NCBI GenBank assembly: GCA_947683625.1
Contig: CANTUR010000639.1
Span: 1-64,000 of the forward strand
Direction of reading: 5' to 3'
Source of the DNA: Mallotus nudiflorus
Taxonomy: Eukaryota; Streptophyta; Magnoliopsida; Malpighiales; Euphorbiaceae
DNA length: 64,000 nucleotides
A program made the translations under genes and the position numbers. The notes below the pieces were generated by a model. That model saw nothing but the letters and a program-made list of their open reading frames with translations. It was not told the DNA's origin and did not search any database. Shown here piece after piece: positions 23,196 through 34,731 of this stretch (its first letter is position 1; each line of letters opens with the position of its first letter).

Positions 23196-26100
23196 TCAAG
23201 AAGGAAAGAGATACGGGTAAGAAGCTCGCATCTCAACTTCAGTCTCCCACGTATGCTCTTCAACTCTGTTGATACACCACAGAACCTTAACCATCAAAAT
23301 TTGCTTCGAACGCAACTATCGAACTTGATAATCAACGATCGCCACAGGTTCTTCCACAAACGTCAAATCTTCACTCACTTCTACACTGTCAGGCTGCAAC
23401 ATGTGTGAAGGGTCTGAGATATACTTCCTCAACATCGAGATATGAAATACTAGATGCACTTGTAACATACTCGGAGGCAAATCCAACCAATATGCAACAG
23501 TGCCAACTCTCTCCAGAATCTCAAACGGTCTGATATATATCAGTGCTAACTTACCTTTCCTGCCAAATCTCATCACACCCTTCATCGGAGATACCTTCAG
23601 AAAAATAAAATCTCCAACCTGAAACTCCACATCTCTGTGCCTAGGATCCGTATAACTCTTCTGCCTGCTAACTACGGTCTCTAATCTGTGCTTAATCACG
23701 GCAACTTTCTCTGCAGCATCTTAAACCATCTCAGGTCCAGTCAAAGCTCTCTCACCAATCTCATCCCAACTCAGAGGGGATCTACACTTCCTTTCATATA
23801 ACGCCTCATATGGTGCCATGCCAATATTGCTATGGTAGCTGTTATTATATGCAAACTCAACGAGTGGCAAATGATCATCCCAGCTACCTCCCAAATCCAG
23901 GACACACATCCTCAACATATCTTCCAGTGTCTGGATTGTCCTCTCAAACTGACCATCTGTCTGAGGATGAAAAGCAGTATTGAAATCTAACCTAGTGCCC
24001 ATCGCTTCCTGCAACTTCTGCCAAAAATGAGAAGTAAACACTGAACCTCTATCTGATACAATGGACACAGGTACTCCATGAAGGCACACAATATGCTTTA
24101 CGTACAACTTTGCCAATCTAGCTACAAAATATATGGCTTTCACCGGCAAGAAATGTGCAGACTTTGTCAATCTGTCTACAATCACCCAGATGGAATCGTA
24201 TCCATCCTTAGAACGAGGTAAACTAACCACAAAATCCATAGCTATCCTTTCCCACTTCCACTCGGGAATAGGAAGAGGCTGAAGCTTCCCAGAAGGCTTC
24301 TGATGTTCAGCTTTCACTTGCTGACATGTCAGACATTTAGCAATATAATCAGCGACATCCTTCTTCAATCCATCCCACCAGTATAAGTCTCTGATACTGT
24401 GGTACATCTTAGTGACACCTGGATGTACGCTGTAGGCTATGGAGTGTGCTTCCTCTAGGATCTCTTCTCTCAAATCATCCACATCAGGAACACACAATCT
24501 ACCACTGATCCACAACAAACCATCATCATCGAGTGTGAAATCAGTGAACTTCCCTGCTCTAACATTCTCTGCAAGCTCTTCTAGAATAGGATCTCGACTC
24601 TGAGCTGCTTTAATCCTATCCCTCAGTATAGATCATACTTTAAATTGAGCTAGCATTCCACCTGATCTACTGATCTTCATCATCAGACCTTGATCCACCA
24701 ACAGATGCAATTCTTGGATCAATGGTCTCCTCTCAACACCGATGTGAGCAAGACTGTCTGAGGACTTTCTACTCAAGGCATCTGCTACCACATTAGCTTT
24801 ACCCGGATGATATAATATCTCACAGTCATAATCCTTCAACAACTCCAACCATCTCCTCTGCCTTAGATTCAAATCTCTCTACTGAAAAATGTACTTAAGG
24901 CTCTTATGATCAGTAAATATCTCACAAGTCACCCCGTACAGATAATGTCTCCAAATATTCAAAGCAAAGATCACAGTAGCCATCTCTAGGTTATGTGTGG
25001 GATAGTTCTGCTCATGCTTCTTCAACTACCTTGAAGCATAGGCTTTCACCCTACCATTCTGCATCAACACACAACCAAGGCTAATTCTAGAGGCATGACA
25101 GTAAACTGTGAACTTATCCACACTATTAGGCAAAGCTAATACTGGTGCTGTGGTCAATTTCTCCTTCAACAATTGGAAACTATTCTCACAAGCTTCTGAC
25201 CACTCGAATCTGACATTCTTCTGAGTCAAGCGAGTCATAGGGGCTGCTATTCTGGAAAAATCCTACACAAACCGCCTATAATACCCGGCTAAACCCAGGA
25301 AACTTCGAATCTCTATAACAGAAGTCGGTCTAGGCCACTCAGACACTGCTTCAATCTTCTATGGATCAACCTGGATACCTTCTTTAGACACTATGTGTCC
25401 AAGAAAAGAAACACTCTCCATCCATAAATCACACTTCGAGAATTTAGCATAAAGCTGATGATCTCTCAGTGTCTGCAGTACAATCCTCAAGTGATATACA
25501 TGCTCCTCCATACTCCTCGAATATACTAGTATATCATCGATGAAGACTACCACAAACTGATCCACACATGGTCTGAATACCCTGTTCATCAGGTCCACAA
25601 AAGTTGCTAGTGCATTAGTCAAACCAAAAGACATCACCAAAAACTCATAATGGCCATATCAAGTGCGGAATGCTATTTTAGGAATATCAGCTTCACTAAT
25701 CCGTAACTGATGATAACCCGACCTCAAGTCAACCTTAGAAAAGAACTGTGCACCCTGTAGCTGATCAAATAAGTCATCTATCCTCGGGAGAGGATACTTG
25801 TTCTTCATTGTCACCTTATTCAGCTCTCTATAGTCAATGCACAGTCTCAGGGTACCATCCTTCTTCTTCACAAACAGGACTGGTGCACCCCAAGGAGAAA
25901 CACTAGGTCTGATAAAACCCTTATCCAATAACTCTTGCAACTGCTCCTTCAACTCTTTCAACTCTGCAGGAGCCATTTTGTAGGGTGGCATAGATATAGG
26001 AGTAGTACCTGGAACCACATCTATACAAAATTCAATCTCTCTGTGAGGTGGTAAACTTGGCAACTCCTCGGGAAAAACATAAGGAAACTCACAAGCAACA

Positions 26101-27935
26101 GGAACATTTGTGAGTGACAACTTCTCCACTGAAGTATTCCTGACCAATGTCAAATATCCCTGACATCCTTTCCTCAATAACTTCCTAGCCATAATAGCAG
26201 AAACAAGATTCTGAGGTGCTGAACTCCTATCACCCACAAATTTAAAATCTTCTTCACCAGGAATTCTAAAAGTCACCTCTTTATTCCTACAATCTACCAT
26301 GGCATAGTGCTGAGATAATCAATCCATTCCCAAAATAACATCAAACTCCATCACATCCAATAAGATCAAATCAGTGGGTAATTCTCTATCTCCCACGAGA
26401 ACTGGACAACCAGAAAGAACAATATCGGTGTCCAAGGAATCGCTCAGAGGAGTGGCAACAGACAAAGGAAAAGCCATCCTCGAAGCTTGCCAATAAGATT
26501 TAGAAGCAAAAATAGGAGAAACAAACGAATGCGTGGCACCCGGATCAAACAAAACCCATGCATCCAGGTAACAAATAGAAATAATACCTACCACGACTGC
26601 ATTAGATGCCTGAGCATCCTGCTGAGTGAGATGGAAAACTCCAGCCTGTCCTCGACCTCCCTGCTGACTGGTAGAAGCCTGGCCAACACCTCTGGCACCT
26701 CCTCTAGTACCTCTACCACGACTCTGCTGTGGGAAAAGCTGAGTGGAACTCTGATGCTGAGCTAGTGGTAACTGAAATGGCATGGGTGCAGCACTAGCAA
26801 TCGACTGCTGTGGAAATCGTGAAATCTGTGGCTGTTGATACCCCGAGTAAGGACACGATCTGACAAAATGTCCTGTCTGCCCGCATCTGAAGCATGTCAG
26901 TGGTGTCAGATAATACAGTCCCTGATGGACTCTACCACAAGTCTGACAAACACTGGCCGCTGATCCGGAACTACGACCACTGCTGCTGCTCGAAGCACCT
27001 GACTCAAATCTGAATGATCTACGCTGACCTCCACGGCCATGTCTACTACTCTTATGCACTCGCTACTGCTGTCTCTGACTCTGCTAAGTCGAACCTCACT
27101 GCTGACTACTCGAACCAACATGAAAACTCGAATACGGAGTAGCCTGCAATCCACTCGACTGAACTCCCAACTGGTAATAATCAGGCATCGCTCCCTGCCT
27201 AACTAGCCTCAGCTCAATTTCCTTGGCCAACTCGATCACAGACTCCAGAGTAAGGCCTGTTGTAGGTATACCAGCAAATGCTGAACCCAAACCAGTGACA
27301 TAGGTAGTGACCGTAAAATATTGGTCTCGCATCAGATCCTCTGCATATCTACCCAGACGAAGAAACTCTCGGGTGTACTCCTCTACAGAATGATCACCGT
27401 GAGAAATGTTGGTTAACCGAAGACGATAGCTCATACGAAGAGGCTCTAGATAGAATCTCCTCATAAATCTCTCTCAGAACTGAGCCCAGGTCATCGTCAT
27501 CATGTAAGGCTGGATCATCTGAATGAACCAATCCAAAGCTGGTCCCTCGACAGACAACTCGACGATCATGATCCGCTGGTACTCGATATGAGCAGTCCGA
27601 GTCCTCGTCTCAATCGCATGCAGAAAGTCTAACGAATCGGAAGTACCATCAAATGCAATCCTGCCAACTCGGGCATAGAATAAAGCTGCTTCAGGGTCAG
27701 ACATACCCTGCTGAACAGGCTGAATGACTGGAGGCATAGGAATATCAAATTCAGGCTCTACAGGCTCCTCGTCCTATAACTCTCTCTGCCTATGGCGACC
27801 TATCGCTCCTCGAGGTCTACCTCTGCCACGATCTCTACGTCTAACTGGTTGCTCAGGAGGTAAAACCTTATCCTGAAAGGACTCATCATCCTCGGCCTCA
27901 ACGACCGGTGGAGCGACACGCGCTCGCCTCCTCAT
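23196..27935 (-). pseudogene. Tekay-like gag-pol polyprotein with 14 premature stops and no frameshift
   Basis: One frame of 1,580 codons runs from ATG at 27935 to TGA at 23196. In order: gag matrix/capsid (about 27740-27100); a CCHC zinc knuckle (CFRCGQTGHFVRSC, near 26880); aspartic protease with LFDPGATHSFV near 26550; RT with KVDLRSGYHQLRI (near 25720) and FIDDILVYSR (near 25530); RNase H (about 25240-24640); integrase with zinc region ending CLTCQQ, then AMDFV, IVSDRG and FHPQTDGQFE; and a chromodomain-like tail (VEEHTWETE) just before the terminator. Stops lie at 27774, 27474, 27096, 27084, 27063, 26319, 25659, 25359, 25263, 25026, 24879, 24633, 23721 and 23316 (lowest base of each). 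All ORF pieces share one frame. Confidence 0.95.
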
Positions 27936-28116
27936 TCTGAAAAGACAAACGAAAGATTCAGACAAAACAGACAATGGAGGAATAACGTAGAAAACTAACG
28001 CAAGGAATACTTATCAAGACATACTCGAACCTAATTCACTGTAGTAGTTCAACATAAAACACAACTTTGAAAACTAGGGCCACCACTCATAAAACTACGC
28101 CCTGACACAGAACTCC

Positions 28117-28128
28117 GCTCTGATACCA
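28117..28128 (-). other. Primer binding site for initiator Met tRNA
   Basis: The minus strand reads TGGTATCAGAGC four bases after the end of the 5' LTR, the classic plant retrotransposon primer site complementary to the 3' end of initiator Met tRNA. Confidence 0.95.
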
Positions 28129-28132
28129 ACTT

Positions 28133-31100
28133 TGTCACGACCCAAAATAGGGGCCATGGCCGGCGCTAGGGAACGGGAATTCTTTCAAATTCGGAACCCG
28201 TAGCAAGCCTAAAAAGAAAATAAAACATGCAATAATAATAACAATATATAATGCAGCGGAATTAAAAAAAATCATAAATATAATAATAGCATATACACCA
28301 ATTGGATTTAAATCAAATCCTCATCATTACATATATATAAATCTTAATACAAATCCAGTTCAAATATAATACAACATCTCTTTAAATATTTAATGACTAC
28401 TGCAGTGTCTAGATAAAATAAACCCAACACTCAAATAAGCAGTTTACATAAAGAAGCCGGGGCAAAAGAAATCCGGCGTACAGGCCTGCTACTGAGGTCT
28501 GAAGATGATGACTCTCCTGAAAAATGATCAACAAAGGGGAGTCAGACCTCACTGAGTGAATTACTATAATATATATACATGCATGCTAAATGATAATGCA
28601 TACAGTCAACAGTATATATCTAATATGTATATATACAGGCAAATACACACAGATGCAATAAAATCATTTTATATATATTTCATTGAAAATCATCGTTATG
28701 AAGGATCAAATAGAACCCTAGAATATCGCAACCTTGAAAACAGTATTAGACAACACTCTAGCCATACAGGCTCACTTATTCCAAAATATTCACTTATTCC
28801 ATTTAGACAGTAGACTGGCCCCGAGACACTAAGTCAACCGAGCTCCAGCAGTCTGACTGTCAGTGTGATTGGCCCCGAGATATTAGATCAACCGAGCTCC
28901 AGCAATCACACCCAAATCACATCTCACACATCAGATAAATCAATTCCAATCAAAATCCTCAAACTGGTTAGTAATATAGCCTAAATGCTATAAGCGCACT
29001 GGTACGTACTCGGCCCTAGTGCTGCCCACTAGGTAGCACGTTTTATTGATATCCTTCATTAATAAATATAAAACATTCATTCACAAATAAATGATGCATG
29101 AATTTAAATAACATAACAATATAAACCATATATATACTGGAAATATACCAAAAGTAAACCAAGTATATTTCGAGTATATACACGTCAAACAAATCCAATT
29201 AAATTATAAATTAAGCTAGAAATATATTTAAAAATATTTTAAATATAATTTATTAATAAAACATGCATATAATTTAATATATACCGAAAATAAACCAAAA
29301 ATAAACTAAAGATATACTTAAATACTAATCACATTATTTATGCATATTTAATCAAAATAAAACATATATTTCTAAAATCATGCATCCTAAAGCATATATA
29401 TATAAAATAATAACTCACACTTAGTGCGCTCCACGAGATGGGTCCGATGGGCCTGGTCCACTAGGCCTCGATCTCGGCGTAACTAGACAAATAATAACGA
29501 CAAAAATCAGAATAAACCTAACAGAAACATCCTAGAACTCAATCTAGAATAATAAAACAGAATCGAGATTAGGGTTCGACTGGACATCACATTTTACGAG
29601 AATTCTATCAAAAATTCGGCAGAACCTCCCCTGTAAAATGGACATCTCTCTACTCAAAGAGTAGAGCCGACCCTGCAAAGAAATACACTTCGAAAAACAA
29701 GCACAACAACTCATCCACAACCCCTCGGTCGGACTACAAACTACAGTCTACCGACCGAGGTCCACAAACACAGAACAATTTCAGAAATACCAAAAATATC
29801 CTTATAACATAGAAATTCATTTTATAATTAGAAATTACATAATTAGCCTTAAAACACATTAAAAACCGATAAAAACTCATTTTATTAGTAAAACCATATA
29901 TTATATATATAATTCAAAATAATTCACGAAAAATAGTTTTAATTAGTTAAAAATACTAAATAATTTATAGAAATCATTTTTATACCTTAAATAACTATTA
30001 AAACCAATTAAATTACATTTTTAGCCAATTTTGTGTAAAATTACCAAAATGCCCTTATATATATAAATATACTATAATTACTTCCAAAATGCACCAAAAA
30101 TAGTATAATTATCCAAAATTAATTTTCTCAACATATTTATCAATAATATCAATAATTAAACTCAATTTACCAATTAATTTTAATTAAAAACATAATTAAC
30201 CTAATTTTTCCAAAATTACATAAACTCAAATAATTCAAAATAAATACTTAGAAATTCATAAAAATTCCAAATAAATTTCTATAATTCATTTCAACACCTA
30301 TATTTATCATAAAACACAATTTCATAATTTAATTAATTAAATTCCGAAAATTAGAAAATAATATTAAAATATTCAAAAATACCCAAAAATCAAAATAATC
30401 TCCAAAAATTCTAAAAAATTCATACATGTAGATTAAGCTAATGGGAACAACATTTTTTAAGGGACTTTTCATGAATCAACCATTTGAAGCTCAAAAAAAT
30501 TCAAAAACCCTAAGATGGCCGAATTGAATAATTGAGAAAAACCTTACCAAATCGAGTTTTAAGCTTAAACAAAGCTTAGAATCGTCTTCTATGGAGGCTA
30601 GGGAGTCCAACGACACCGGAATCACTAGATTTGGTGGTCGGGAAGTTGGTGAACGGTGAGGAGGGAAGTTTCGGCCAAAAATGGTGGAATTGGAGCTAAC
30701 CGGCGCCGGGGAAGGAAGCTAGGGGCGGCGGAGCAGCTGGCTGGGGAGGGCGAAGCTGCTGGTGGCACACCGATGGTAGGTGGTCGGGATTTGCAGTGGG
30801 AGGGGGATAAGGGACGGGCTGAGGAAGAAGAAGGAAGAAGAAGAAAAGAAAAGGAAAAGAAAAGAAAAGACAAAGAAAAACAAAAACAAAAAGAAAAAGA
30901 AAAAGAAAAAAGAAAAAATAATTTTAATAAAATATTTGGGAAAAATCACACACCACACATTATTATAATAATTTAAAATTTAATAATAAATTAAATAATT
31001 AAATAACAATAAAATTAATAAACAAATAATAAAATATTAAGGTAATAAATTAAACCCTAATTAAATAAATATATACACACGTAGGCTTTATTTAGTAATT

Positions 31101-31359
31101 TAAAAATACGTATGAGTTCATGCAAGTCCGTAAATCTATTTAATATAATTAATAATAAATTATTTACGTGAAAATTTTCCCGAAAATGCAAGTCCCGGGA
31201 AAATTTTACGTAATGGACTTTAAATAATACACAATAATTAAAATAGGTTTTAAATACACATCAACTCGTAAAAATATCATAATATATATATATACAAAAA
31301 TTATTAACACTGCATATCCCGATGCAGTATAAAAATGTTTAAAAACACGGGATATTACA
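28133..31359 (-). repeat. 5' LTR of the Tekay-like element (full length, 3,227 bp)
   Basis: It has TG...CA termini and carries the hairpin at 29648-29666, a duplicated CTCGGTTGACTTAGTGTCTCG block near 28815-28905 on the opposite strand, and a long GA-rich tract at about 30820-30920. It is the reference copy used to recognise the other LTRs of this family in the window. Confidence 0.95.
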
Positions 31360-33895
31360 CTTTTCCACTTCTGTCAACCTCTTTGAATCCTAACCCATGC
31401 TTTATAACAGGTACTTTGTTTCCCACAAACTCTTAAGGTCCGCTCTGATTTTTCGCTAATCCTATGCCAGGTAAAAATTTCATATTGCGCATCATTCTTA
31501 GAACCTTTTCATCCATTTTATCCTCATAGATCACACAGACTTTAAAACTGGGACTAAAGGAAATCTCCTTAAGGATCAAATTTAGTGCGGCTATGGCGAC
31601 TTCAGTTTCAGCTGAGATGGTGACAACCCTCCCTTCGTGTGGAAATTTAATCTTTTGATGAAAAGTGGATGGAACGCCACCCAGAGGGTGAAACCACGAC
31701 CTCCCTAATAAAATAGCAAATGTTATTGGGATATCAATCACATGTAGGTCAACCCAGGCTTCTATAGGTCTTGTTTTAAACAACGCCCTGAAAGTTCCTT
31801 CCATAGATCTCTTGGTGTTATTATATGCCTTAATAACTACCTTAGAAGGCTTTAGGTCGGCTACCGTCAACCCTAGCTTTAGCAGAATCTTCAATGGACA
31901 CATATTGATGGCAGAACCATTATCAACCATCACACAGCAGGTCATCTTCTCTTTTACCTCGACTTTGATAAATAGAGCTTTGTGGTGATCCCTCCCTTCC
32001 AGAGGCAAATCATCATTGAAAAATGTTATCATTCCTTGAGGAGTCTCCATTAGTGACTGAACCATCTGCTCTGGAGTAGAATTAGTGGAAATCTTTCTCT
32101 GATCTAGTGCTAGGACCAGGGCTTCCCTATGATCCCTGGAATGCATGAGTAACTCCCAAACACTAGCAATGGTTTCTTTGCTTCATTCTATCTCCTTTCC
32201 CTTTATTGTACATTCTGCCTTTTCAAGCTCAGACCCGATAACTCCAGGTTCCCCTTTCTTTTCTTCGACTTTCCTCATAGGCTAACTTGGCTCACTCCCC
32301 TCGTTGCCCCATAGGTCATCTCGTTCTCTGCTTTCATCATCGGAACTCCATATGTCCAAGACTCGTACCTATAACTCCGCGGGTTATTTGCTTGGTTTCA
32401 GGTTTTCAAGTTTGGTTTATTGGGAACTATGAGAGACATCAATGAAGGAGTTTAGGACTTGCTCTTCTGTTAGGCCAGAGTTGACCATCGGAATGGGTGG
32501 GTTAGGAGGTGGTACATTTTGATAATTGGGTAATGGGTTGGTTTGGGTGTTTGGTTTTCTATTTTCTGGGTCGGTAATTTTGCCTAAGTCTATTAAATCT
32601 TGGATTTCATACTTTAACCAGGCATAGTTGTCTGTGTCATGCACGATGGTCTGATGAAATTTATAGAAAAGCTTTGGGTTAGCTCCAGGCAAAGGTTATT
32701 ATGAAGGTAAAAGTCATAGCAAGTTCTTCTCAATGAGCTTATTGAGGACTTTGGACATAAGACGTCCCAGATTTAAAAATCTTCAAGGTTGTTTAACTGC
32801 ACTAACTTGTACATTGCTGCTCGGTGGTCGAATAGCATGAATCTGAACATTACTGCTCGAGTTAGCCCCCTCTTTACCCCCAGATCCTCTCCCAAAGAAT
32901 TTCTTCTCTTGAGCTAAATCTGACTCTTTTTGGACCCCAAATCTGTATAATTCTTCAAAATTCCTGATCCCCAAATCCCTCAATTTCCTAGACAATGCGG
33001 GAACACACCCCTCTATTGTCAGGACCAACTGGTCGGACTCAGCGGGCCTGTGCCTTATCAAGGACAGTTTTCCCCTCAAACAAGTCAGGTAATTAGCAAA
33101 AGGCTTATTAAAGTTCTGTTTGGTATTCTACAGATCTCTCAAGGACACCTCTAGTTGAACATTAAGACCATATTGCTTGATAAAAGCAGTGCACAATTCT
33201 TTCCCATCTGACTGAACATGCAGCTCCAAGGTGTAATACCACCAAATCGGTGCCCCGTCCAATGAAATAGGGAACTGTTTGATAATTTGGCTTTTAGTTA
33301 GCTCAATAGCATTCATGTATATTACATATTGCTTCAAAAGCAAATGGGGATCCTTGACACCAGTATACTTCTTCATGTCTAGAAATTTAAACTTATGAGG
33401 CAATGGTTCATCACCCTTTCCCAGATTCAGATCATAATCTAAAGGAGCGACCATACCCTTCTCCTTCATCATCACTTGCTTCTAGTTCATCACTCTAGTC
33501 ATATTCTTAGCCCACTCAGTCTGACCTATGTCTTCGGCTGGGATGACATTTCTTTGATTCACTGGATTGGCCAACACTGTCATATCATCTTCTTCCCTTC
33601 CTCTAATCAATATTTCCTCATCGAGATCCATCAGATCGATTGGCAGTGCATTGGGTAGCTGTGCTGGCTGGCTCTCTCTGATAAGCTTAGTAATCTCCCC
33701 CATCATTTCTCTCATTATAGCCCGGGTTTCTGTCATTACTTCTTCTTTCAATCGTGCCCCAAATGCTTCCGGATCAAATCCTCCTGCCATCCCTATTTCT
33801 AAATTTCTGACCAAATGACCTGAGCTAGCTCGGACCCACCCTGTTGAGCTTGAAGGATCTATAGTGCTGTAAAATAGTAGGTTAGAATAATGCAT
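31360..33895 (-). pseudogene. Tat-like gag and aspartic protease
   Basis: Gag begins near 33895. The retrotransposon gag core lies at about 33400-33140 (KQFPISLDGAPIWWYYTLE, the usual 'W-x-Y' pattern). A Pro/Asn-rich part at 32692-32417 contains FHQTIVHDTDNYAWLKYEIQ, in place of a zinc knuckle. The protease (32146-31433) has the Tat-type active site VDNGSAINMCP and a later LLGRSWFHPLGGVPS. All pieces are in one frame, broken by stops at 33482, 33128, 32783 and several between 32740 and 32150. The frame continues into 21051 across the nested element. Confidence 0.85.
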
Positions 33896-34713
33896 GACGT
33901 GTATGCATGATATGTAAGTCCGTTTTATTTAGAAATTTGAGATACAAAAGGTCACACATAAAAGATATATAAGATCAAAGCATGGAACTTAAATGTGCAA
34001 ACTTCCACCCTTATTCCTCCCACACACGTATTCAATGGCGAGTATCTTATCCTAGGATTTTTGGCCTGGGTTTTAATTATTAGTGGGGGATAATAAAATC
34101 GACGTATGCAAGAAAACTCTTAAATTGATTCAGACAAGTAATGGTTCCTTTAAGTAAAGCCCGAGTTCACTTTCTATGAGCCAAGATCCTTAGCACCATA
34201 AACTTGCTTGTCAAAGCCCACTTAAAAAGGGTTATGAGTAAGCATGAGAGGCCGTTATTGACTAGCTTATTTATAATGGGCTTTGGTTGGACATGAGAGC
34301 CCATTTCACTTTGGACTGCTCATTGATGGGCTCAAGATTTATTTTAAGGGTCTATTATATCGCATAATACACATGCAAATGGGAAAATTCCTACGGATAG
34401 TTGCTAGGTCATTACATGGGCTTGAGTCTTGGGTAAAAAGGCTCCGGCTCCCATAACGATATACATCCATATACATCTCCCCACTCAAAGGTCAAACAAC
34501 ACGGATTAGTACGTATCATGAGTGACAATAATCAAATATTCCACCACTAGGTTTAAGTGAAACGTAGGTAGCGAAGTACTGACTATTGTCGGGTTAATTA
34601 AGGACTGAAGTGCTCATTGTGTGCAAAATATGTAGTGAATGCATAAATGCAAGAAGAAATAAGAAAATAATTAAAGATGATAAAATGCAAAACACTGGAA
34701 TCAGTTTCTCTAT
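33896..34713 (-). other. 5' leader of the Tat-like element
   Basis: About 820 bp between primer site and gag with no supported coding region. Long leaders are usual in Tat/Ogre elements. Confidence 0.6.
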
Positions 34714-34730
34714 CCCTAGTGAAGTCGCCA
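34714..34730 (-). other. Candidate primer binding site of the Tat-like element
   Basis: The minus strand reads TGGCGACTTCACTAGGG one base after the 5' LTR. TGGCGACTC-like primer sites, assigned to an Arg tRNA, are described for Tat/Ogre elements. I could not align it to a tRNA here. Confidence 0.6.
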
Positions 34731-34731
34731 C

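Larger units (their letters stand above)
21052..31359 (-). mobile_element. Tekay-like chromovirus (Ty3/gypsy) nested inside the Tat element
   Basis: This 10,308-bp element is flanked by perfect CTTTT duplications (21047-21051 and 31360-31364). On the minus strand it reads 5' LTR (31359-28133), Met-tRNA primer site, gag-pol with a chromodomain, polypurine tract, 3' LTR (23148-21052). Both LTRs run TGTAATATCCC to GTGACA. Domain order protease, RT, RNase H, integrase, chromodomain and the RT and integrase wording place it in the Tekay/Del branch. Coding capacity is lost only through nonsense codons. Confidence 0.95.
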
